Assembly: GCF_042665255.1 (NCBI RefSeq)
Contig: NZ_JBHTCD010000024.1
Reading direction: 5' to 3' (one strand)
Source: Insolitispirillum peregrinum
GTDB lineage: Bacteria > Pseudomonadota > Alphaproteobacteria > Rhodospirillales > Rhodospirillaceae
DNA length: 64,000 nucleotides
Made by a program: the position numbers and the translations under genes. The notes beneath the pieces are model-generated. The model worked only from the letters and a program-made list of their open reading frames with translations. It made no database searches and was not told where the DNA came from. Of the stretch, positions 37,497 through 44,694 are shown one piece after another (the first letter of the stretch is position 1; every line of letters begins with the position of its first letter).

Positions 37497-37533
37497 GTCA
37501 GGTGCCACTCCTTGGGGTCTTTGGTCAGGATGG

Positions 37534-37597
37534 ATAAATTTTCTCTATAACGCAATAAATTTTCACAAAAGAAAAACTCTGGCGCAATGGGAAAATT
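37534..37597. promoter_or_regulatory. candidate operators between transporter and dehydrogenase genes
   Basis: ATAAATTTTC occurs at 37534-37543 and again at 37555-37564, a 21-bp offset that puts both on the same helix face. A related inverted GAAAATTT lies at 37590-37597. The 208-bp divergent spacer is AT-rich, so both promoters are probably here and co-regulated. Confidence 0.45.
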
Positions 37598-37704
37598 TTG
37601 TCTAATTGTTACAGGCACTCTTGACACGCGTCCCCGGCGCGTTACCGCACGACACCCTTCGCAGGCCACACGGTGGTTTGCGAACAGAGAATGGGAACAG
37701 CACA

Positions 37705-39222
37705 ATGACCTTCGTCCCCCATGGCAAACACCTTGTTGCCGGGAACTGGATTCGCACCGGCCAGACCTTCCTGTCCCGTCCGGCCCATGGGCCGGCGCAT
37801 ACCGTTTCGGTCGGAACGGCAGACTTGGTTGATCAGGCGGTGTGCGCTGCCGAAGAAGCCTTTTGGGTTTACGGCTCGCTGACCCGAGCGGAACGGGCAG
37901 CGTTTCTGGAGGCCATTGCCGACGAAATCGAAGCCCGCGCCGCTGACCTGACCGCCATCGGAACGCAGGAAACCGGCCTGCCCGAAGCCCGCCTGAACGG
38001 GGAACGCGGGCGGACCACCGGCCAGCTTCGCCTGTTTGCAGAACATATCCGGCAGGGGGATTACCTCGACCGCCGCCATGATCCCGCGCTGCCCCAGCGC
38101 CAGCCCTTGCCGCGCCCGGACCTGCGGATGATGCAGCGTCCGCTTGGCCCGGTGGCGGTGTTCGGGGCATCGAACTTCCCGCTGGCCTTCTCGACGGCGG
38201 GCGGTGATACCGCTTCGGCGCTGGCGGCGGGCTGTCCGGTGGTGGTCAAGGGCCACGAAGCCCACCCCGGCACCAGTGAACTGGTTGCCGAAGCCATCCA
38301 TGCCGCCATCCTCCGCTGCGGGATGCCGCACGGGGTGTTTTCGCTGGTGCAGGGCGGAGCGTTCGAGGTCGGGCAGACGCTGGTTCAGCATCCGCTGATT
38401 CAGGCGGTGGGCTTTACCGGCTCCCTTGCTGGCGGGCGGGCGCTGTTTGACCTGTGCGCGCAACGGCCCGAGCCGATTCCGTTCTTTGGTGAACTGGGGG
38501 CGGTCAACCCGATGTTCATGCTGCCGTCGGCGGTGGCCACGCGCGGGGCCGATCTGGGCAAGGGTTGGGCTGGCTCGCTGACCATGGGGGCCGGGCAATT
38601 CTGCACCAATCCGGGGATTGCCGTGGTGCTGGACAGCCCCGAGGCGGATGCCTTTGTTGACTCCGCGCGCGCGGCGCTGGCGGAAACGGCGGCTCAGGTG
38701 ATGTTGACCGATGGCATCGCGGCGGCCTATCGCGCTGGTGCCGAGGCGATCAGCCAGCAGAGCGGTGTAGACAGCCTGGTGACCTCTGTCGCCGAACCGC
38801 GACAGGCAAAGCCGTTCCTGTTCAAGGTCAGCGCCAGCGACTGGCTGAACAACCATATGCTGTCCGAAGAAGTCTTTGGGCCGCTGGGGATCGTGGTGGT
38901 CGCCGGTGATGCCGGGCAAATGGAGGAGATTGCCCGCAGCCTTGCCGGGCAGTTGACCGCCACCCTGCACATGGATGACGCCGATGCCGCGCAGGCCCGG
39001 CGCCTGATGCCGATCCTTGAGCGCAAGGCAGGGCGAGTGCTGGCCAACGGCTTCCCCACCGGTGTTGAAGTCTGCGACAGCATGGTTCACGGGGGGCCCT
39101 ATCCGGCCTCGACCAACTTCGGCGCGACCTCGGTCGGGACGATGGCCATCCGCCGCTTTGTGCGTCCGGTTTGCTATCAGAACATCCCGCAGGCGCTTCT
39201 CCCCGCCGATCTGCGGGATTGA
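37705..39222 (+). CDS. alpha-ketoglutarate semialdehyde dehydrogenase
   Basis: NAD(P)-dependent aldehyde dehydrogenase of 505 residues in the KGSADH group. It oxidises 2,5-dioxopentanoate to alpha-ketoglutarate, the last step of trans-4-hydroxyproline (and pentose/glucarate) catabolism. Evidence: VAVFGASNFPLAFSTAGGDTASALAAGCPV, catalytic Glu in FFGELGAVNPMF, catalytic Cys in GAGQFCTNPGI, and the truncated KGSADH-type ending. The ATG at 37705 was chosen because homologous sequence starts there; the ribosome site is weak. It is divergent from the transporter. The rest of the 4-hydroxyproline pathway is 18-23 kb away. Confidence 0.9.
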   Translation: MTFVPHGKHLVAGNWIRTGQTFLSRPAHGPAHTVSVGTADLVDQAVCAAEEAFWVYGSLTRAERAAFLEAIADEIEARAADLTAIGTQETGLPEARLNGERGRTTGQLRLFAEHIRQGDYLDRRHDPALPQRQPLPRPDLRMMQRPLGPVAVFGASNFPLAFSTAGGDTASALAAGCPVVVKGHEAHPGTSELVAEAIHAAILRCGMPHGVFSLVQGGAFEVGQTLVQHPLIQAVGFTGSLAGGRALFDLCAQRPEPIPFFGELGAVNPMFMLPSAVATRGADLGKGWAGSLTMGAGQFCTNPGIAVVLDSPEADAFVDSARAALAETAAQVMLTDGIAAAYRAGAEAISQQSGVDSLVTSVAEPRQAKPFLFKVSASDWLNNHMLSEEVFGPLGIVVVAGDAGQMEEIARSLAGQLTATLHMDDADAAQARRLMPILERKAGRVLANGFPTGVEVCDSMVHGGPYPASTNFGATSVGTMAIRRFVRPVCYQNIPQALLPADLRD

Positions 39223-39230
39223 GTCGTGAT

Positions 39231-39263
39231 GGCCTGCATCCTTGGGGGTGCAGGCCGCTTTTT
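39231..39263 (+). terminator. intrinsic terminator after the semialdehyde dehydrogenase
   Basis: GGCCTGCATCC and GGGTGCAGGCC form an 11-bp stem (one G-T pair) with a four-base loop, then GC and TTTTT. It separates the dehydrogenase from the racemase-family gene, whose ATG is 26 bp further on. Confidence 0.85.
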
Positions 39264-39288
39264 CTCCTCCGGGACAGGATGTTTTCGC

Positions 39289-40329
39289 ATGCGCTCACGC
39301 ATCAACATCAGCGTTGTCGGCTGCCATGCCGAAGGTGAAATTGGCGATGTGATCATCGGGGGGGTGTTGCCACCCGCCGGGAAGACCATGATGGAACGGA
39401 TGATCGCGATGGAGCGCGACCACGACCACATCCGTCAGTTGCTGATCTGCGAGCCGCGTGGCTCTGTCGCCCGCCATGTCAACCTGATCGTGCCCGCCAT
39501 CTCGCCCGACTGTGCCGCCGGGGCGATCATCATGGAGCCGACGGAATACGTCCCCATGTCAGGATCGAACACCATTTGCGTTGCCACGGTGCTGCTGGAA
39601 ACCGGCATGGTACCGATGCAACAGCCGGTCACCCGCTTCAAACTGGATATGCCCGGTGGCATTATCGAGGTCACCGCCCACTGTCAGGACGGCAAGTGCC
39701 AATCGGTCACCTTCCGCAACGCCCCTGCCTTTGCCGCTGTTCTGGACGGCGTGCTGGAGGTCGCGGGACACGGGACCATGGCCCTTGATATTGCCTATGG
39801 CGGGATGTTCTTTGGCATCGTTGACGCCAAGGCGCTGGGCTTTCAGGTGACGGCGGACGAAGCGCGCGATCTGGCCGTTCTGGGGGAAAAGATCAGGAAG
39901 GCCGCGCGCGAGCAATTCCCGGTCACTCACCCGGACTTCCCCAATGTGCAAGGGGTGTCGATCGTGCAGTTTGCCATGCCGTTCGAAGGCAGCGGCACGG
40001 TGACCCGCAACACCTGCATTGTGGCGCCGGGGCGGTCGGACCGCTCGCCGACCGGAACCGGCACCTCGGCGCGGATGGCCGTGCTGCATGCCCGTGGCCA
40101 GATGGCTGTCGGGGATGAGCTGATCCACAGCTCGATCATCGGCTCGCGCTTTGTTGGTAAAATCCTCAGCGCCGGTCAAACCAATGGCCGGGCGAGCATC
40201 ATTCCCCAGATCACCGGGCGCGCCTGGATTACCGGTACCCATACGTACATGCTCGACCCCGACGACCCGTGGCAGGCGGGCTATATGGTGTCGGACACCT
40301 GGGGGGTGACGCCGACCCTGAAGCAATAG
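39289..40329 (+). CDS. proline racemase superfamily protein, Ser/Thr active-site type
   Basis: 346 residues. Proline racemases and 4-hydroxyproline epimerases use two cysteines, in MCGHG and SPCGTG. Here the first site reads PMSGSNTICVA (Ser) and the second DRSPTGTGTSARM (Thr). A Thr at the second site is characteristic of trans-3-hydroxy-L-proline dehydratases (recalled family knowledge), so a dehydratase role giving pyrroline-2-carboxylate is plausible, but the Ser at the first site makes this uncertain. AGGA lies about nine bases before the ATG. The Pyr2C reductase needed for the product is at 55933. Confidence 0.75.
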   Translation: MRSRINISVVGCHAEGEIGDVIIGGVLPPAGKTMMERMIAMERDHDHIRQLLICEPRGSVARHVNLIVPAISPDCAAGAIIMEPTEYVPMSGSNTICVATVLLETGMVPMQQPVTRFKLDMPGGIIEVTAHCQDGKCQSVTFRNAPAFAAVLDGVLEVAGHGTMALDIAYGGMFFGIVDAKALGFQVTADEARDLAVLGEKIRKAAREQFPVTHPDFPNVQGVSIVQFAMPFEGSGTVTRNTCIVAPGRSDRSPTGTGTSARMAVLHARGQMAVGDELIHSSIIGSRFVGKILSAGQTNGRASIIPQITGRAWITGTHTYMLDPDDPWQAGYMVSDTWGVTPTLKQ

Positions 40330-40354
40330 GGCAGAGGACACGACAGCTGGAGTG

Positions 40355-40387
40355 TTGTGCGAAAACCGCTTCCCACGTTTCGCACAA
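40355..40387. terminator. hairpin between convergent racemase-family and DUF6602 genes
   Basis: TTGTGCGAAAAC and GTTTCGCACAA pair with a short loop in the 134-bp gap between two convergent genes. It resembles the dyad at 34204-34254. It is probably a bidirectional terminator; T-runs are short. Confidence 0.5.
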
Positions 40388-40463
40388 TTCTCTATCGAAC
40401 GAAACACGGAGACCCTGCGAGTACACGCTCACTAACGAGAGGTCGCCGTTTCAGTCCTTGGCA

Positions 40464-41204
40464 TTATTCCTCTATGGGGTTGGTCCATTTGCGGTATGCG
40501 TCGATATCCAATGCGGGTACTGTTGCTATGCCTTGTAGTTGTTTGGTTAGGTCCATAAGAAAATCTGTTACGATTGCCTCATGTGATTTTATCGAGCATT
40601 CAAAAGTTTCGCTGTTGATTGAGAATGATACAGACTTTGCAATGCACCCTATGTTTATTATTTCTAAGCGATCATCTGTCGAGAGTCTCTTTTTTAATTT
40701 AGCGTGATCGTCTTTTTTTGAATCCGATTCAAGAGCGAGGAAGCCACCGATTATGGTGTGAAGTTCTTTTGGAGGTCTTTCGCCATCTACCGTTTTAACA
40801 GGAATGGATGTGCGGTGAAGTGTTCGGACACTCGCAATTTTCTCTCTGGCATATTTTATATATTTATTATTCAGAACCTGCTTTACCTCAAATACAGCGT
40901 AAACGGACTCTGCTGGAATGAATGTCTTGTTTTTAAATTTAAATATAAATGGAGAGTATTGTCTGTCAAAAATGATCAGATCAATTTGATCGCTGATTTT
41001 ACCTTTGCTATCAACAACATGCCCTTTGGTCACCTGATAGCGACGTGGAAGATAGTTGTTGAGAAGGTCGATCCAGACCTGTTCGCTTGCATCGCCCTTG
41101 TCTCCCGGATGTTTCAGATTGCAACGGGATGTTTCAAGATCCAGAACGATATCGTCGTGGATAGCCTTGAATATGGAAGGAAGATCCCATTCTTTTACAG
41201 CCAT
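40464..41204 (-). CDS. DUF6602-like PD-(D/E)XK protein linked to the Cmr operon
   Basis: 246 residues. Possible nuclease core: Glu41 in GDASEQVW, Asp75 in SDQIDLIIFD and Glu106-x-Lys108 in YAVFEVKQV, the spacing of PD-(D/E)XK enzymes. The pattern GDxSE...LPRRYQVTKGHVVDS...QID..IFD matches my memory of DUF6602. I chose ATG 41204 because AGGAAAGAG lies nine bases before it; a GTG at 41285 extends the frame without conservation. It follows cmr6 on the same strand by 92 bp and is strikingly AT-rich compared with everything around it, indicating separate acquisition. Role unknown; candidate accessory effector of the type III-B system. Confidence 0.7.
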   Translation of the reverse strand: MAVKEWDLPSIFKAIHDDIVLDLETSRCNLKHPGDKGDASEQVWIDLLNNYLPRRYQVTKGHVVDSKGKISDQIDLIIFDRQYSPFIFKFKNKTFIPAESVYAVFEVKQVLNNKYIKYAREKIASVRTLHRTSIPVKTVDGERPPKELHTIIGGFLALESDSKKDDHAKLKKRLSTDDRLEIINIGCIAKSVSFSINSETFECSIKSHEAIVTDFLMDLTKQLQGIATVPALDIDAYRKWTNPIEE

Positions 41205-41296
41205 TTTATTTCTCTTTCCTGCACGATTTCGATGTCCTTCGTGCTTAGAATTCTGATGGAACATCCAGTCGATATCAGTTGACACTTTTAACCTTC

Positions 41297-42199
41297 TCAG
41301 AGGCCATAATTCGCATTTCGACTATCAGTCTTTTTCCGCGCAGGTAGTTCGGCATCGATATTTTTCCGGGGAGGCAGGCTGACGTCGATGGTATCGGACG
41401 GGGGCTGAAACCGACCGAAACCATTACTGGTCTTGGCTCCGGCGCCCTGGTCGCGCAGGGCCGCAGTCAGCCATCTTTCCAGATCATCCGCATCTTGCCA
41501 GATTTGTTGTTTTCTGATGGGGTGTCGTGGCAGAAAAACGAATTGAAATGCTATTCCTGCTTCCACAGCCAGCATGGGCACCGGGACGGGGCTATGCCAA
41601 TCGGCAGGACCATCGGCCAATGATATCTCTGATGCATCCGGTTCATGCAGATTCCACAGGCCGGTATGGGGGGTGAGGATTTCCGGCACCAACGTCACCG
41701 GTTCCAATGGCAAGGCATCCAGACAGATGACACTGCCGACGCTTAATGTTTGCTCACTGGCCGGGCCGAACAGCTCGGTAACCCGTTGATCGCTTTGTGA
41801 CGTCTGGGCGAATGCGCGCAACAGGCCCTTGACGGCGCTGCCAGCCAGAAACGGAACGCCAAGCGTTGGATGCCAGGCCAGACCATTTTCCACCGGGTGG
41901 CTGCGGCCAATACCGGTGATGAAACGGCTTGCCAGCATGAAGTTCATGCACCGCCCACCGAGCCTTTCTGCCAAGCTGGCGCGACGCCTCCCGCTTTCGG
42001 CAAGCGTGTCAGGTGAGCCGCAGGGATGTTCAGAGGCCTGTTTGATCCAGTCCAGCTTTGTGTCGCCAATGGCGATGACGCCATCTGTGATGGTCCAGCA
42101 GTCACAGAATTTATCGTACCACAAGCCGACATGCCCTGACAGGGGCGGGCCCTGCCGGGCTGCTGCTGCCTGTTTGTACAGGGGGAGGAAATTGCTCAC
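41297..42199 (-). CDS. cmr6: type III-B CRISPR RAMP protein Cmr6
   Basis: 300 residues, the cap subunit of the Cmr backbone. RAMP features: RFITGIGRSHPVENGLAWHP, PFLAGSAVKGLLRAFA (the Ser-x-Lys-Gly-x-x-Arg of Cmr6) and a glycine-rich end with GAGAKTSNGFGRF. The start is taken as GTG at 42199, overlapping the cmr5 stop as TAGTG with GAGGGAGA just upstream; the in-frame ATG at 42253 would lie inside cmr5. Confidence 0.9.
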   Translation of the reverse strand: MSNFLPLYKQAAAARQGPPLSGHVGLWYDKFCDCWTITDGVIAIGDTKLDWIKQASEHPCGSPDTLAESGRRRASLAERLGGRCMNFMLASRFITGIGRSHPVENGLAWHPTLGVPFLAGSAVKGLLRAFAQTSQSDQRVTELFGPASEQTLSVGSVICLDALPLEPVTLVPEILTPHTGLWNLHEPDASEISLADGPADWHSPVPVPMLAVEAGIAFQFVFLPRHPIRKQQIWQDADDLERWLTAALRDQGAGAKTSNGFGRFQPPSDTIDVSLPPRKNIDAELPARKKTDSRNANYGL

Positions 42200-42663
42200 T
42201 ATTTTTCTCCCTCTGGCGGAACGAGAAGGGCGTTGGCAAATTTTTTCAGCCATCCCAGATAGAGCTGTGCTTCTGCCTGGGCACGCAGATAGTCCTGTTG
42301 TCCGGCGTCACACAGGGCTTTCAGCAGCGGGTGCTTGTCACCTGTTTGATTGGATTTGTGATTGCGAAAAACGGCGTCCTGATCGTTACCGCACAACCAG
42401 TCTTCCAGATGAACATAGATTTTCCGGTGGGCTTTTCCCCCTTGGCCCTCTTTGGAATTCTTGCCCCCGTGGGCAAGTGTCATTGCCAGGGCTTGCCCCA
42501 ATCCGTTCATCAGAATGGTGGCGGGGAGTGCCTTGACATAGCTGCGATAGGCCTCTTGCTCTTTTTGGTCGGCTCTTTGATCGCGTGTGATGGCCTCTTT
42601 ATAGCATGTGATGGCCTTCAGCGCCGCCTTTGCCCGGCGTTGCTCCAGAGCGGATCCGTTCAT
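42199..42663 (-). CDS. cmr5: type III-B CRISPR protein Cmr5
   Basis: 154 residues, the small helical subunit of the Cmr complex. Typical are the start MNGSALEQRRAKAALKAI, the central SYVKALPATILMNGLGQAL and the C-terminal LYLGWLKKFANALL. It starts five bases after the cmr4 stop and overlaps cmr6 by one base. An insertion around GGKNSKEGQGGKAHRK lengthens it slightly. Confidence 0.9.
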   Translation of the reverse strand: MNGSALEQRRAKAALKAITCYKEAITRDQRADQKEQEAYRSYVKALPATILMNGLGQALAMTLAHGGKNSKEGQGGKAHRKIYVHLEDWLCGNDQDAVFRNHKSNQTGDKHPLLKALCDAGQQDYLRAQAEAQLYLGWLKKFANALLVPPEGEK

Positions 42664-42668
42664 GGGCG

Positions 42669-43523
42669 TTATCCCTTGCTGCTCGGGGTTTTGACCAAAA
42701 ACCAGCCCTGGCCGATGGTTTCGTTGCCACCCAGTTGCAAATAGGGCCTCTTGCCAAAGCACCTGCCAAGGGTGTCCACCGCCTCAGCTTTCGTCGGCGT
42801 CCTGGGGACCAGCAGGCAGTGGAAAAGGGTATCCGGGGGGAGCGTTTCTTCGTACCACAGGTTTCTTGATGTCTTGGTGTCAGCATCCAGGCAGTTTCGA
42901 GCCTGGATGCTGAGCGCGTTCTGGGCAAACCAGGTGAAGTCATCATCGCTGATCACGGCAATCTGATTTTCCAGTCGTTCTTGTGCACCCCCGTCAGCGA
43001 TCAAGTCCTTGATCATGGTAATGACGTGGTTTGGCACGGATCCGGTGACCTCAAAGCTGCATTCTTCCAGGAACAGCTTTTTTGACGGGTCGGGAGTTTT
43101 GGTCCAGACCTTGCCAGCCGCGATCTTCAGGTTTGTGGCGGTGATATCCGGCAAGCCAGCACGGCGGCGATCCCGCTGCAAACGTTCGATCAGCGCCGGG
43201 CACGTCAGCCAGCGATAGTTGCCGGTCAGACTGCGGACAGGTAACAACAACAGCCGTGCATCCCCCACCAGGATCGACCCGGCAGAATCCTGTTTGCCAA
43301 ACCAGCCAATCACATCGCTGTGCTCATCCTCTGGTGAGGTCGAGTCAGCAGGTCGGCACTGGCGGGCATAGTCCCGCAGACCACCTTTGACGGAACTGCC
43401 GGGGATGACCGGATAGCAGGTGGTTTTTTCTCGCTGGACGGGCAGATCAATAACGCCGTCATCCTGGCCGCTACCGGGATGGATGGAGGTTTCGGCCAGA
43501 AGGCCAAGCAAAAGCGCCGACAT
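42669..43523 (-). CDS. cmr4: type III-B CRISPR RAMP protein Cmr4 (target RNA nuclease)
   Basis: 284 residues, the repeated backbone subunit that cuts target RNA at six-base intervals. The first 50 residues contain ETSIHPGSGQDDGVIDLPVQ, with His15 and Asp26 at the positions of the known catalytic region of Cmr4, followed by REKTTCYPVIPGSSVKGGLRD. The active site therefore looks intact. It is encoded seven bases after cmr3. Confidence 0.93.
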   Translation of the reverse strand: MSALLLGLLAETSIHPGSGQDDGVIDLPVQREKTTCYPVIPGSSVKGGLRDYARQCRPADSTSPEDEHSDVIGWFGKQDSAGSILVGDARLLLLPVRSLTGNYRWLTCPALIERLQRDRRRAGLPDITATNLKIAAGKVWTKTPDPSKKLFLEECSFEVTGSVPNHVITMIKDLIADGGAQERLENQIAVISDDDFTWFAQNALSIQARNCLDADTKTSRNLWYEETLPPDTLFHCLLVPRTPTKAEAVDTLGRCFGKRPYLQLGGNETIGQGWFLVKTPSSKG

Positions 43524-43530
43524 GGTTGCC

Positions 43531-44694
43531 TCATTTGCTCAAGGAATAGGTGCCCAGCGTGTATTGACCAAAGCCATGGGCAGCATCGGGATTGTTTTCA
43601 GGACCAAGAACCGTATCAAGTCTTTTCAATGCCGTGTCTGTCACGCGCAGATACCAGCAACTCCCTGTCGGGACCATGGCCCGCAACGGACGGGGGCCGG
43701 TATGGCCCTTGCGGCTGTCCCAGCCGCCGACGGCAACAGGATCCCCCAGGGCGGCAGCCAGAATTTCGATCCCGTCTTCTCCGCGAACCGGACCGGGACG
43801 ATCCCAGCCTGTCGGCATGACTCTGGGAGACAACAGGATGACGCAGACCAGATGGCAGCCGTTCTGGCGCGTGAAGGATTGGCGGCGGGGAATTTTCAGC
43901 TTTTGGGCGGCCTTGCGGTCCAGTTTTTCGACCGAGGCAAATCGGTGTTCTCCCCCACACGAAATGACCATCGGCAGGGTTCCCCCTGATGGCCCGCCGC
44001 TGGCTGGTTGTGCCAGAACCACCGTATCCCGCAGGCGAATGTGGCTGGCGGCGTACAGCTTGCCGGGGTCTGCCGAGCGATCCTGCACCGTCAGGGTCAG
44101 GCCGATCCGATGTTCGCGCTGCCATAATTCATCCTGATGAACAGGCCGGTTGGTGTCATCGGCTGAGTACTGCCCACGCAAAATTTCTGCCAGGGCGGTG
44201 TCTGTCAGCCAATAGTCGGTTGCCGGGCGAACAGATTTGGCGTCCGATGGGGGGCGTGGCAAGGAAAGCGGGTGCAGATGCCCCAGATCCGTCAAAATCG
44301 GGGTGGGACCAACATGCAGGCATTGGAATTTGTTCTCCTTTTTCGCGCCTTCGCCCTTGTAGACTTGCAGGCAGCGTGGCGCGGGGAATAGTCGCTGCCA
44401 CGTTCCTTTCTCTTGCCGCATCAGAAAGGGGGCACCCAGTTGTAAAGGGCAGCCAGTCAAATCCGGTCCGTCGCCGAGGGCCCGGATCACGTCTGCCCCC
44501 CATGGGCTGCTGCCGTCCCAGCCCATGCCGAGCGCCAGAGCGGCCCGCAACGCTCCCCCCAGTGTCGAGGGCAGGGGGGGGAAAAGGCTGGCAGCGGCGG
44601 CCAGACCATCATCGGCCTGTTCAAAAGGGCGACCGTCGCGAAAAAACAGCGTGTCCTGTGGTTTGAACACAAAGATATCCTGGTGGTCATTCAT
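43531..44694 (-). CDS. cmr3: type III-B CRISPR protein Cmr3
   Basis: 387-residue RAMP-type protein (Cas5 group) that holds the 5' crRNA tag beside Cmr2. The N-terminus FVFKPQDTLFFRDGRPFEQ and SLFPPLPSTLGGALRAAL are characteristic. The ATG at 44694 overlaps the end of cmr2 by eight bases; a longer upstream frame lies within cmr2 and is not conserved. Confidence 0.9.
   Translation of the reverse strand: MNDHQDIFVFKPQDTLFFRDGRPFEQADDGLAAAASLFPPLPSTLGGALRAALALGMGWDGSSPWGADVIRALGDGPDLTGCPLQLGAPFLMRQEKGTWQRLFPAPRCLQVYKGEGAKKENKFQCLHVGPTPILTDLGHLHPLSLPRPPSDAKSVRPATDYWLTDTALAEILRGQYSADDTNRPVHQDELWQREHRIGLTLTVQDRSADPGKLYAASHIRLRDTVVLAQPASGGPSGGTLPMVISCGGEHRFASVEKLDRKAAQKLKIPRRQSFTRQNGCHLVCVILLSPRVMPTGWDRPGPVRGEDGIEILAAALGDPVAVGGWDSRKGHTGPRPLRAMVPTGSCWYLRVTDTALKRLDTVLGPENNPDAAHGFGQYTLGTYSLSK

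Noticed and set aside
41205..41296. Starting the DUF6602-like gene at GTG 41285
   Set aside because: The added 27 residues are polar and unconserved, while AGGAAAGAG is ideally spaced before the ATG at 41204.
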